Made by a program: the position numbers and the translations under genes. DNA of 64,000 nucleotides from Triangularia verruculosa. Its lineage: Eukaryota > Ascomycota > Sordariomycetes > Sordariales > Podosporaceae. Numbering within the stretch: position 1 is the stretch's first letter; every line of letters starts with the position of its first letter. The notes beneath the pieces are model-generated. The model worked only from the letters and a program-made list of their open reading frames with translations. It was not told the origin of the DNA and did no database searches. The stretch spans positions 62,001 to 126,000 of the forward strand of contig MU863973.1 of the NCBI GenBank assembly GCA_033296885.1. The letters are read 5' to 3'. Shown here piece after piece: positions 34,025 through 44,526 of this stretch.

Positions 34025-34886
34025 TCGATCATTGACAAGGCAATCCTAATCTACAGTCACCCGGCGCACGTAACAGAGCAGCAAAGGATCCTGGAGATTG
34101 CGATTTCTGAAGGTTGTATCTGGCAACTTTAGCATGGGTCTTACATCCGATACAAAAGTCGCGATTTGGCTCAAAGGTCGAGTTTCTGCACCGCATTTAA
34201 TCGTCAACACGGCATTTCACCATTTGCAAAGCCTTCGAGCGTCGACACAGGATTCGAGCATTGGCATAGCAATGGAGCTCTGTGGCATTTGAGCTTTGGC
34301 TTGCACGCTCGTATTGGCAACAGACTTTGTTGCGGCTAGAGTGGATTCTTGGAGATGACGAATACAGCCGGGATGGGACGAAGGAGAGAGTACGGGACGG
34401 GATGTTAAGGTCGCTGGCCACTCCTGTAGTAGCAAACTGGTACACTCTTCGTCAGGACTATCCATGGGCATCAGCCTTGGTCATTTTTGTGGTGGAGAGC
34501 AGGTGTTTAGGAGTTAGGCAAGTAACGAGTACCCTCTTGTTTTGGGGGAATATGGTTGCATTTTGGTAATGGGGCTGTGAAAGGGGAAGGATGGAAGAGG
34601 AAGCGGCCTGGGCAATATTAACTGGTTTATTTGATGGGTGGGCGGATGGAGGGAGGGTTATGTCTCATTACGATACCCCCTATATTACACATAAAATCAT
34701 CATTTGCATCATTAACTGTACATTTCTCTGATGGCATCCTTTTATACTGCAGCATACCTATCTAGGAACTCACACTAGTCGAAGCAAGGACGCGTGAACT
34801 TAATAATGTCTTGATATTTATCATTGCTGTCGTTATTACAATAAATTGGAGGGGTATATATAAAGATGAAAAAACATGACAGCTAG
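34025..34886. other. Convergent intergenic region
   Basis: 3' flanks of the Den1-like gene (+) and SLX9 (-). AT-rich near 34680-34870. Open frames at 34282-34569 (+) and 34197-34445 (-) overlap and lack domains. Confidence 0.5.
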
Positions 34887-35590
34887 CTATTTACCAAGGA
34901 AGGCAGGGTTCTGCTCCATGGTCGAAGAGATGAACCCCCTCAGCGCCGCCCACCGATTCGACGTCGCCGCCTCTTGCGCCGTTGTTGTTTCCGTCTCCAT
35001 CTGTGCTTGTTCTTTCACCTCCTTCTCCACCTGGGCCGGATTCCTCGATATCGTCGCCGTCGTGGCCGCACTCGTCACCGTCGCCAACTGCGCCAGATTA
35101 TGCCCAAACCTGCTCATCTCCCCCTTCACAACCTTCTCCTTCCTCTTCAGCGCGCCGGGTCTAGACTTTATGCTCTTGTGCCTGACTTTTCCTTGCAGCC
35201 TCTGCTCGCTGTCCATCGCGCCGTCCTCCTCCATTTCGTCTTCAATGTCATCCAGCACGTCCCCGAGCGATTCGAGCGTGGTGGAGAGCTGGGTTTTGGC
35301 CTTTTTGGCCTGTCGCTTCTTGGCGTTTTTGGAGGCGGCGGAGGAGGGCTTGGTGATCTTGGAGACGAAGGAGGAGTGCTTGATCAGGCGCTTGTCGCGC
35401 TTCGAGTCGATGAAGGAGTCGGTTACGTGGTTGTCCTCGCGGTGGGTCTTGCGGGGGAGGGTCGGGTCGGCGAGGCGGGCGAGGGCCTTTTGGCGGGCCG
35501 TGGGGCGTTTTCCTGGGACTGTGGGGGCCTGGGAGATATATTTGTGAGTTGGTGACGGGTGGAGAGGTTCGCATTAGGGAAAATTACCAT
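34887..35590 (-). CDS. SLX9: Ribosome biogenesis protein SLX9
   Basis: Exon 1 is exactly the ATG (35590-35588); a 59-nt intron (GTAATT donor, CCCAG acceptor) leads to exon 2 (35528-34887), giving 214 residues starting MAPTVPGKRPTARQKALARL. Conserved Slx9 features: SKRDKRLIKHSSFVSKI, then a basic AKKRQAKKAKTQLSTTLESL, an acidic DDIEDEMEEDG, and the C-terminal NRWAALRGFISSTMEQNPAF. Slx9 binds pre-40S particles in the nucleolus and nucleus and takes part in ITS1 processing and export of small-subunit precursors. The gene faces UBA4 head to head, 477 bp apart. Confidence 0.87.
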
Positions 35591-36067
35591 GATGAGCTGT
35601 TGGGGGACGTTGTGAAGGCGTGGGAGGAGGTGTGGTGGTGGTGATCGCGACGACGGGCTGGAGTCGCAAGTCGCAAAGCAACGAGCGAGGGACGAGCTTG
35701 GAGCAAGGGGCAGTTTGGACTTTTTAGTGGGGCATATAGTCTCACCGCCTTTGGTGGGTGGACAGGGATGGCTTGGTGCCAAGGCTGATCCTTCGTTTGG
35801 CGGGGGAGGGGCAAAAGCTCAGCCCTATCGATTTCGCCTGCTTGGAGGGGGTGGGGAAGGGTGAGTGGATGGGATTTCTAAAAGTCGATCTTGTTGTAGC
35901 GGCTTTGTTGGTTGGCCTAGCTTCTCAAGCGAAGGTTCCTGATTATATTAAGTTTTCTTGCGCTTGTATCGGGAGCCCAGAGCTATTAGAAGCATCGAAC
36001 GGCAGGAGCTATTCATTGTAGCTTCATATCGTTTAGAACCCTGCCTGTTCACGAGCATAGGTTCACT
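35591..36067. promoter_or_regulatory. Bidirectional promoter region SLX9/UBA4
   Basis: 477-bp spacer between two divergent start codons. It must contain both promoters; no TATA element is obvious and no gene is seen. Confidence 0.5.
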
Positions 36068-37519
36068 ATGGAGCAGAACTCGACTAAAGAACGACTAGAT
36101 GGCCGAGTAACTGCTACAAATGGGGAACAAAATGGCACAAGTCGGCGTCTTACAGATGAAGAGTTCGATAGGTACTCTCGACAGATGATTGTACCTGAGA
36201 TGGGCAAAGAAGGTGTGTCATGATCTCCTTTGCGAGCTACTATGAGCTGTAGACTAACATTCATAGCCCAACTTCGTCTTATAAATTCCAAAGTCCTCTT
36301 CATAGGTGCAGGTGGCCTCGGTTGCCCAGCAGCCCAGTATGTTGCAGGCGCAGGTGTAGGAACCATTGGCATCATCGACAGCGATGTCGTCGAACCATCG
36401 AACCTCCATCGCCAGGTCGGCCATGCGACATCACGCATAGGTATGAAAAAGGTCGACAGCCTCATCACTCACCTGAGGGACCTCAACCCACTACCAACCT
36501 ATGTCCCTTACACATTTCCTTTATCGCCCGAAAACGCAGCAGACATCATATCCCAGTACGACCTAATACTAGACTGCACCGACAACCCGGCAACTCGCTA
36601 TCTCATATCCGATGTTTGTGTTCTCCTCTGCAAACCACTAGTATCAGCTGCCTCCATTCAAAAGTCGGGACAACTCATCGTCCTCAACTGTCCACCAACA
36701 CCGCAAGGCAAGCTCGACAAGAAATATCCCCCTTGTTACCGCTGCTGCTTCCGCAAACCACCGCCAGCCAACACCCAGCTATCATGCGGAGAAGCAGGCA
36801 TCATGGGCCCGGTAGTCGGCCTGATGGGTGTAGCTCAAGCAGGCGAAGCGGTCAAGATCCTCGCCTCTGGTCTACACCTCCCATCATCTACTCCAGAGAC
36901 TCCTGAAGACGACCCCCATAACCTAATCCAACCAACCCTTCTCATCTACTCCTACGACCTCAACGCCGCCCCAGGGCCATTCACCTTCCGTGCCTTGAAG
37001 ATGGCACCCCGCAAGAAGAATTGCTTCGCGTGCGGTGAGAACTCGCCTCAGACGCTGACACTAGAAGGCATCAGATCCGGCAATCCAAATTACGTCCAAT
37101 TCTGCGGTATCCAAACCGCCAAGACGACTCTCCCCATAGAAGAGAGAATGACTGCTTTGGCTTACCATGTGGTGAAACAGACTGGAATACTACCAAACCA
37201 CATCCTTCTCGACACAAGAGAGAAGGAGCATTTCTCATTTGGGAGCATAGACGGGGCAGTGAATTTTCCCTTTGGGAAGCTGCTCATGAAGGCTGCCACG
37301 ATCAAGAGAGACGGCGGAGATGCAGAGGAGATATTACCTGTCAAGTCTGCCGAAGATCCAATCTTTGTTGTCTGCCGTCGAGGACTCGACTCGCAGGAGG
37401 CAGTCGAGAAGCTCAGGGAGCTTGGCCTTGACCACGGCGGCAAGAGGAAGATCGTGGATATCATAGGAGGAATGAAGGCCTGGAAAGAGGAGGTTGATCC
37501 ATCTTTCCCGTTCATCTAG
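36068..37519 (+). CDS. UBA4: Adenylyltransferase and sulfurtransferase UBA4/MOCS3
   Basis: Exons 36068-36212 and 36267-37519 (54-nt intron) give 465 residues. The E1-like domain (about 35-320) has the ATP loop GAGGLGCPAAQY (62-73), the Asp/Arg region (IDSDVVEPSNLHRQVGH), a zinc site made by Cys205/208 (CYRC) and Cys301/304 (CFAC), and the adenylation-domain cysteine in SCGEAGIMGP (Cys222). The C-terminal rhodanese domain (about 360-460) contains LLDTREKEHFSFGSIDGAVN and the persulfide cysteine Cys418 in FVVCRRGLDS. Uba4 activates Urm1 by adenylation and thiocarboxylation for 2-thiolation of tRNA wobble uridines and protein urmylation; homologues also serve molybdopterin synthase. Cytosolic. 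Confidence 0.95.
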
Positions 37520-37801
37520 CAAGACGCGCATCAAGTTGTATAAAATTGACTCATTCCACAAATTGCTATGAATAACATGAGTCCACAGTTAGCCCCTCTG
37601 GCAATGGTCCTTTTCCTCCGCCTAATGGTACACTGTCAAAATTCCACCCCTGAACACCGCTAAACAATATGAAAAAGAGAGCAACGGTAGGCCGATACTA
37701 TGCCTTATATGATAACTGCCACTCTCAATGAACTGAGGATTCCGCCCTTTTTGATTCCGATCCACACTACAGTTTTGCGCCTCTCTGTCCTAGTGGTCGC
37801 T
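37520..37801. other. Convergent spacer between UBA4 and PAM17
   Basis: 282 bp shared by two 3' ends; no gene seen. Confidence 0.5.
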
Positions 37802-38613
37802 TTATACGCCAATCTTCTTCTTGTTAAACGCTCTCTGATCCCTCAACCATTGCCTATAACCGGCAACGCTCGAGATCTTCTCGCCATAAAAATCAGGAAC
37901 TATTATAGCCTCATATTAGCACTCGCATCCATCTCACATAGTATAATCACACAAAGAAGAAACATACCAGGATTCCTCGCCGAGCTCGCGGTGGGATCAA
38001 CCCGGTTCTTCTTGATGCGCGCAAAGAACTGGCTCTCCTTCAGCGCCATCGGCGCCTTGAACTTGCTGTTCATCGCATTGAACACCACCGCCCCGACACT
38101 CGGCCCGATCAGCCAGCCCAGCGCAGCAAAGCCCATCGTCATCAACCCCATCGTCATCAGCGGGTCAAGCGGGATCCCTCCCACCAGACTGTCGGCCGCG
38201 CCAGACCCCAGCGCCATTGACCCCGCGAGACCGAACCCCAACATGCCGAGCACACTGAAGCCCTGCTGCCATCTCCTCCTCGACTTGCGGAGCTTGAAAA
38301 AGGTTTCCCAGTTAAGGATCGGAGTCTCGGGGTGGGCGGCGATTTGAGCCTTGGAGGCTTTGGCGGCGGCGGCGGCGTCGACTTCGGCGTCGGTGGAGCG
38401 AGGTGCCGGGGTGGTGGAGAGGCTGCGGCGCTGGAGGGTTGTTACTGGGGAGGGGCGGAAGGTTGTGAGCTGTTGGGACTTGGAGGAGAAGGGAGAGGCA
38501 GTGGTGAAGGGGCAGGCGGTGGTGCTTCGGAGGAGCATGGGCTGGAGACCGCTGGCGGCGGCAGTGCGGCCTGCGCCCGCGCGGAGCATGCTCGTTGCGG
38601 ATGTGACGAGCAT
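37802..38613 (-). CDS. PAM17: PAM17, presequence translocase-associated motor subunit
   Basis: Exons 38613-37968 and 37899-37802 around a 68-nt intron (GTATGT donor) give 247 residues. The N-terminus (MLVTSATSMLRAGAGRTAAA ... RRSLSTTPAPRS) is a mitochondrial presequence. The mature part has the conserved NWETFFKLRKSRRRWQ, two inner-membrane helices (GFSVLGMLGFGLAGSMALGS and LMTMGFAALGWLIGPSVGAV), then ESQFFARIKKNRVDPTASS. The intron removal gives NPVPDFYGEKISSVAGYRQW and LRDQRAFNKKKIGV, a typical Pam17 end. Pam17 organises the TIM23-associated import motor at the matrix face of the inner membrane. An ATG further upstream (38760) adds a stretch not expected in the family. Confidence 0.95.
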
Positions 38614-39439
38614 CTTGGGAGATGGAAGTGATCTTGTTTTGTTATGTGAGCGATGTATATGTCGGGAGACTGATTGGTGTGGCTTCAAAATGGGCCAATT
38701 GTTCGAGTCGAATGTGGTAGAACGAGAGAAGACTAGGTGGAGAGAAGCCTCGATGGGCACGGTGACGCTGTGTGGTTCAAGATACTGTCATGGAAATGGG
38801 TGCTGAAGCAAGCTCTTGTGGAGAACTGGAGCTATGTTTTTGCGAGCCTCAGGCGCTAATGAAGGTCTTGGCAACGAAGAGTGATAAGCGATAAGGAAAG
38901 ATCTAGTGGGTCTAGTCGAGAGCTTGTAAGTCTACAGTCTACCTTCATGGCAGTGTAGTTGATCACTTAAATGCAGTCGCTTGTCCTTGTAGAAGGCCAA
39001 ACTCTGCCTTGGGATGGCTTTGACGTTTGAACTCACAGTATGTTGTTGAATCAGGTTGATACTGACTCGGTCCGCAATTTCTCCATCTCTCGCGAGCTGC
39101 TAGGGATAGCGCCGCTGGGACATGACCTTCTCAGTGGCTTGACAGCTCAGCGTTGCGACCACTTTAACTTCAACTTCGCCCAAAAAATGGGAAGCTCCCC
39201 TTCCACACTAACCAGACGTGCTCATTCTTCTGCTTGGTCGTAGAGCCGAGTAGAAGCTCTATGTTTCTCCGAGGCCTTTGATCATTCACCACAAACGACG
39301 GGGACGACAATTCTGGGCGCATTTCGGCAAGCTGCTGCGCGCGTCGCAAGCCGCGACTTCGCGCCCCACCTCAAATCCCATATGAACGACGACTTTACGC
39401 CGTCAACCTGTCTCCTTCCGTCCTTTCACCTAGGCTGCC
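38614..39439. other. Divergent intergenic region PAM17/chromodomain gene
   Basis: 826 bp that should contain both promoters; no gene seen. Confidence 0.5.
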
Positions 39440-41380
39440 ATGGACGAAACCAAGTCACCGCCCCGTCGTAAGACGACCATCGAGATACCCCTCCCTTCCC
39501 AGCGAAGGTACGGCCCAGGCTCGGGACCTCCCCCACCTAAGATCTCGCTCCTACCTGTTTCCGACTCGACGGCGTACATAATCGACCAGTTTGTCCTTCC
39601 TACTGACAAGGACATGACCCCGACTTCTCGCCGACTAATCCACTATCACATTGGGTTTACCGACCTTCCCGCAGCGAAACTCCTAATCCCATGCAACAAG
39701 GTGCTGGACTACGTCTCGCCCCGCGAGCTCGAGGACTGGGAGTACCGCAACGCCGAGAGACTTGCTGAAGCAAAGAAGGCCCAGCAAGCGGCATTAAAAG
39801 AGCAACAAATGGCTAGGAAGAAGAAAGCCGCAGCAGCGGCTGCATCTCGAGGCAAACGACCTGTGGGCAGACCACCCAAAGCCAAATCAGACGACTCCGG
39901 CGACCCAAACCCAACGAGTCCCACGAACGAAGCCCTAGCTCTTGTGCAGCAGGTGGCTGGGCCATCTCTTACACCCAAGAAGAGAAAGCTAAGCATGGCA
40001 TTGGAGAACGAGGATGTCGTCCGAGACATGACTAGTGACCAGGAATCGGACGAAGCTGCTATTCAGAGACAATTGCATCCAGACTTTGTAGGAAAACAAT
40101 GGGTTGGGAACTCAGAAGCAGAGTCAGTCTATCAGCTTGGTGCCCCTGCTGTCGAAACATCAGGTGCCGACACGTCACGAGCTAGTAGCCGGGCGTCATC
40201 TCGTCGAAAAGCCTTGCCTCCTCTTTCGCAGCCAATACTCTCAGCGCGTAAAGAGACGCCTAGTTATCCACCCAAGCCTAAGCCCACCTCTCGCGGTAGT
40301 ACCACTGCAACTGCAATCAAGATACTCAACATTGAGGAGCCAGTCTCTCCGATTCCTCCTAAACCTCATTACACGCCTAGTCGGCCACCCAAAGCGCGAG
40401 AGAATGCGGTAGCCTCAACCCAGTCATCTCAACCTTCCAACCTGGGGAATCTTCACCCTGCCCTTGCCGCCACCTTTCGGGTGTTCACCGAGCAATTGGC
40501 GGGGGCTCAGAACGGTGCGGGAGACTCCAAGAAAGCCAAGACAACCCCTGCTAAATCGCATGAAACACAGCAATCGAAGACAATCGCCCCAGCTCAACCA
40601 CCTGAGGAAGCTGGGATGATTGCTCAGTGGACCCCAGCAGCAGTAGGACGAGGCCGCCTAAGCAAGAGCACTGAAACCCCTTCGTCCGCATCGGCTTCCA
40701 GAGACCCTAGTCAGGAGAAGGATTCCCAAAAGAAGGAAAAGAAAGCACCCAAACCGCGGAAGAAGAAAGCCGCACCGCCGGAGGAAGAGGTCTATGATGT
40801 TAAGGAGCTCCTAGACGACGAGTGGGTGACGGAGCGGAATGGACACAAGGTGCACAAGTATCTCGTTCTTTGGGTGGGCGAGTGGCCCGAGGGGCAGAAT
40901 CCCACCTGGGAGCCGGTTGAGAATATCGAGGCTAAGGACCTGGTCCGACAATACCATGAGAAGAAGGACGCAGGGGCTCTGAAGAAGTCGCCGGCCACGT
41001 GGAAGCTGCCGCCTCTGAAGCCGCCGCCCAGGAAGAAGCAAAAGACCCTCCCACACTTCTTTACGGGGAAGCAGTACTCCTCCGTTGCTGAGGCGTTTGA
41101 GGATGGTCTGGAGATAGAACCAGCTGATCACCACTCCAACATCGAAGACATAGATGTCGATAAGGAGGAGTTTCTCGTCACGGCTTCGTTGGATAATCTC
41201 CATCCGCAGTACCGTAAGAGCTTGAGCTTCAACAAAAATAACAAGAAGGAGGAGGAGCGGGAGGGAGGAGGCGCCAGCTCCAACGGCAAGGTTGTCTCTA
41301 TGTCGCAGACAAGCCCGTCGTTTAGGGACTTTGATGCCACTCTTGCTCGGTATCAGCAGAGCCAGAGAGGTTATCTTTGA
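39440..41380 (+). CDS. AT-hook and chromodomain protein
   Basis: 646 residues in one exon. An N-terminal conserved-looking part (about 40-100; YIIDQFVLPTDKDMTPTSRR ... DLPAAKLLIPCNKVLDYVSP) is followed by a charged helix, an AT-hook-like KRPVGRPPKAK at about 139-149, a long Ser/Pro-rich linker with basic patches, and a chromodomain at about 452-510 (YDVKELLDDEWVTERNGHKV, then KYLVLWVGEWPEGQNPTWEP with the aromatic residues expected around a methyl-lysine cage). The tail has a second basic block. Chromodomains read methylated histone lysines, so a nuclear chromatin role is likely. The architecture resembles CDP-2 of the Neurospora HCHC heterochromatin complex; that assignment is from memory and unverified. 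Another chromodomain protein is possible. Confidence 0.82.
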   Translation: MDETKSPPRRKTTIEIPLPSQRRYGPGSGPPPPKISLLPVSDSTAYIIDQFVLPTDKDMTPTSRRLIHYHIGFTDLPAAKLLIPCNKVLDYVSPRELEDWEYRNAERLAEAKKAQQAALKEQQMARKKKAAAAAASRGKRPVGRPPKAKSDDSGDPNPTSPTNEALALVQQVAGPSLTPKKRKLSMALENEDVVRDMTSDQESDEAAIQRQLHPDFVGKQWVGNSEAESVYQLGAPAVETSGADTSRASSRASSRRKALPPLSQPILSARKETPSYPPKPKPTSRGSTTATAIKILNIEEPVSPIPPKPHYTPSRPPKARENAVASTQSSQPSNLGNLHPALAATFRVFTEQLAGAQNGAGDSKKAKTTPAKSHETQQSKTIAPAQPPEEAGMIAQWTPAAVGRGRLSKSTETPSSASASRDPSQEKDSQKKEKKAPKPRKKKAAPPEEEVYDVKELLDDEWVTERNGHKVHKYLVLWVGEWPEGQNPTWEPVENIEAKDLVRQYHEKKDAGALKKSPATWKLPPLKPPPRKKQKTLPHFFTGKQYSSVAEAFEDGLEIEPADHHSNIEDIDVDKEEFLVTASLDNLHPQYRKSLSFNKNNKKEEEREGGGASSNGKVVSMSQTSPSFRDFDATLARYQQSQRGYL

Positions 41381-43479
41381 GCTTTTCCAGTTCGACAGTA
41401 CTCCTATCCAGCGATTCAGTTCTCAGCTTTGATCTGATCGAGATTTGAAGCTTTATCATGCTCGTCTTTTTGCCACACAAACATCGATATGAACAAATAG
41501 AGACTACCACCGTGCCAAATAATGTTACATCATTGCACAGAGATTTTTTGTTCCACCGTCGGTCTGTAGCGACATCTACATACACTAATACCACCTTCGA
41601 CGACGCGGAGGGAAAATTACATTGAGGGATACAGCTACCACTGGCTTTGAGCGCTTATATTACGTTGCTGACCCCGGCATGTTTATGTATTGTCAGGTAC
41701 TTTTGGCTGGGTAGCGGAGGAGAATATGTAAATAGAGTTTTTTTTAAAACCTGTCTATCCAACTTGTGTTTCGTCTGTACAAGTGTGTTTGTATTTTCTT
41801 GCCTGCCGATGGTAGTCCGATCTTGCCTGTGCCGAGCTAGCTTGCCTATCCAATCCGCGACGAAGGAAGTATTTCCGCCCCCTCTTCACGTCTCACCGTC
41901 GTGTTGGTTCAGGTGAGCTAGAACCCCCCTCTCTACCCGGCGAGTTGTGTTAGGAAAGAAAGCCCGCTGCTTAGCCACCCTCTTTTTTCGATTCCCGTGG
42001 GGGGATGGATGGGGAGAGGGAATCCTGGCTTACGGTGGTGGGGGGGGGGGGCAAATTGGGTCCGAATTCCTTCCAGAACGAGGGCCCAGAGCCGTGGGTA
42101 GGATTCAAGTGGCTTTTTTACGCGCGCATATCGCGGGTGATTAAAGCAAAAGGAAAAGGTCCGTTAAGCCGGGGGTGGGGTGCTTACCGTTGCCCATGTG
42201 GTGGTGGTCCTCGGCTTTGCTTCTGTTTTGAGGCTCTGGTTACATTGAAGAGCTGCTGCCATGCAGGAAACCCGATGGCATGGGTGTAGGTACCTACAGT
42301 GCGAGGTGGGGGTTTCGATTCGATAGAAGCGAGTGGTGGTGATATTGATGTTGAGAGGTTCCATGTTTGGGCAGAGGAGTGGAAGGCCAGGCGGGCAGGA
42401 TGGGACCTAGGTACCTGAGGAGGTTGAGCGCACCTTGACTGATTACCTTGTTCTCGTTTGAGAAAGGAGGGAAAAAAAGGAAAAAAGATGGCGGTGAGGC
42501 CCGAAGTTGTAGTCCAGTTGTATAGAATACAGGATAAACTGGTGGTGAGATGAAACGAAAGTCCATGGTTGGATACTTAAACGACTGTGCAAGAAAAGTC
42601 GAACGGCTGACCGATCCGAAAGTCAGTCTTGGAAAAGCAAAACCCACACGCCACCCCTGTCAAAAAGCTCTCATGCATTTGTTGTCTCTAAGCCACAAAA
42701 GGTCCTGTCAAATCGGGCGTATGTACGCCGGTATATGTACATCGACAAGGTATTAGGCCCAGGCGGCTGAGATGGAGGATGCATACGCCATGATGATGCA
42801 GATGAGCGTGGGGGGGTTTCTGAGAAACCCAATGTGATACAAGGCTCAGCGTTGTGCCTTGAGCGGCTTCGGAGTGGGACTCGATTTTGAATACATGGCC
42901 AAGGTACCCAATAAAGCGAGGCTTGTGACCGTCTCATTCGATATCAGTCTAAAAAGGTGGGATTTTCACGTTGACCGGCAGAAAGGCGGGCGTTACCATC
43001 GCCGGAATCATGCTTGGGCTGGTTTGGGGGTCACATGCTGGACGTTTTATGCCGTCATTGTCGTACTTGGGTCGGAAGAGGCTCTGTTTGGAAGCCAGGT
43101 TGTGAAACAGCACCGAGTACCTGAGGCCTACCGGTGAGTAGTAGAAAGGCAAAGTGTTGTTAACCGGTCTTGAGTCGGTGAACCAGGAACGTCCACAAGA
43201 GTCGAGCTACTTTTCAAAGCAGGAAGCAGTGATAAATCGCCAAAAAAATGTTGTTCATTCATAGAGAGATGTGAGCAAAGCAACGCAAATGCCTGTGTGA
43301 TCTACCAGATCTAAAAACTCCTAACCCCATACTATAACCCTCAGATACCTTTGTCTAACAGACCGTAATAGCAATCCCTTTTGGTAAACCCAATCTCCCA
43401 AAAGCCCATCTTCTGGACCCGCCGGCAACTATAGTGAATGGTCATTAAAATGTGAAAAGTGTGATAAATCTCCCCCAAC
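41381..43479. other. Convergent 2.1-kb intergenic region
   Basis: No gene supported; small open frames lack domains. It contains a run of about 12 G (42040-42051) within a G-rich stretch and several GGTACCTA-type motifs (42286-42296, 42406-42416). Confidence 0.5.
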
Positions 43480-44526
43480 CTATGCGGTAGCTTCGGCAAC
43501 AAGCCGTTGCTCAATCTCCAAGACACCAGCCATGCCTTGTTGAATTTCCTTCACAGAATCGCCATCCTGTGCCAGCTGCTTGAATGGAAGCCTTGGCTCC
43601 ACACAGCCGAGCTCTCCTTGACCGTGGAAGTATGGCATAGCCGCCTTGACGCCGACGAACCCGTACCGAATAGCAAGCCAGTCAGCTCTGGCAACCTCGT
43701 GCTGGAGATCTCTTGCCTCGGCCAGTTTTCCTTGCTCAAAAAGCTCTCCAATCCTTACACACGCCCGCGGAGCAAGGTTGGCAAAGCCACTGATAGTTCC
43801 ATGGGCGCCCACAACCAAGCCTTGAAGAACAAAGTCGGCACTGCCACCGGCAACAAAGAAGTCGTGCTTGCCGTTGCGAACTTTTGGTGTGTCGACAACG
43901 AGGCGGGCGAGCTTTCCAGTGTTTCCACAAGTCAGCTTGACACCGACAACGCGCGGGTGTGCGGCAATCCGGAGAATGGTGTCAGAGTCCAGGTCGACTC
44001 CGTTGGCAGCTCCAGGGAAGTTGTACACAAGAAGCGGGATAGGAGACTTGGACGCAACGCTGTGAAAGAAGTCGACAATGATGTCCTTGTTGAGGATACC
44101 GGCGTAGTAGCCTGGGGGGAGAACAAGCGCGTGTGTGGCACCAGCCTCCTTTGACTCTTGACACAGCTCGATGGTTTCTCGGATTGACTGGGCGCAGCAG
44201 CCAGCAATGATGGGCACCTGGGCCTGGTCCGACTCGTGTCTAACAGCGTCGGCCACTGCTTTGATCACCGTTTGACGCTCCTGTCGGGACATGTGGACGG
44301 CTTCGCCGTTGGAGCCGTGGACGACCAGTCCACTTACACCGGCCGCGAGCAGGCGCGCTGTGTGTCGTTGGGTCGCGGGAATGTCAACCTCGTCGTCAGG
44401 CGTGAAAAAGGCAAGCATGGGCACGTAGACACCGTTGGGTAGTCTTCCGAGCTGGCTTTGCTCATTGAAGTTGTCTGATGGGAGATGGGTAGGTGTGACG
44501 GGCATGTTGAAACCTGCTGAAGCCAT
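43480..44526 (-). CDS. DapA/NAL-family aldolase (dihydrodipicolinate synthase-like)
   Basis: 348 residues from the ATG at 44526 (context ACAATGGC); an upstream in-frame ATG at 44661 adds 45 residues without family likeness. A TIM-barrel class I aldolase: substrate loop HGSNGEAVHMSRQER (GSNGE takes the place of GTTGE), the conserved tyrosine at 168 (LVYNFPGA), the Schiff-base lysine at 197 (VVGVKLTCGN) and the glycine-rich VAGGSADFVLQGLVVGAHG. Fungal members include 2-keto-3-deoxy-sugar-acid aldolases of galacturonate breakdown and 4-hydroxy-2-oxoglutarate aldolases. Fungi make lysine by the aminoadipate route, so true DapA activity is not expected. The substrate cannot be read from the sequence. 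Confidence 0.88.
   Translation of the reverse strand: MASAGFNMPVTPTHLPSDNFNEQSQLGRLPNGVYVPMLAFFTPDDEVDIPATQRHTARLLAAGVSGLVVHGSNGEAVHMSRQERQTVIKAVADAVRHESDQAQVPIIAGCCAQSIRETIELCQESKEAGATHALVLPPGYYAGILNKDIIVDFFHSVASKSPIPLLVYNFPGAANGVDLDSDTILRIAAHPRVVGVKLTCGNTGKLARLVVDTPKVRNGKHDFFVAGGSADFVLQGLVVGAHGTISGFANLAPRACVRIGELFEQGKLAEARDLQHEVARADWLAIRYGFVGVKAAMPYFHGQGELGCVEPRLPFKQLAQDGDSVKEIQQGMAGVLEIEQRLVAEATA

Noticed and set aside
34876..35555. Open frames of 193-223 codons on + over SLX9
   Set aside because: Leucine/serine-rich shadows of the SLX9 coding exon on the other strand.
36322..36906. 194-codon open frame on + inside UBA4
   Set aside because: Same strand as UBA4 but out of frame with the clear E1-like sequence.
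42040..42051. G12 run as a quadruplex regulatory element
   Set aside because: A single homopolymer run is not enough evidence; noted only in the intergenic description.
43507..44154. 215-codon open frame on + opposite the aldolase
   Set aside because: Antisense of a well-supported coding exon.
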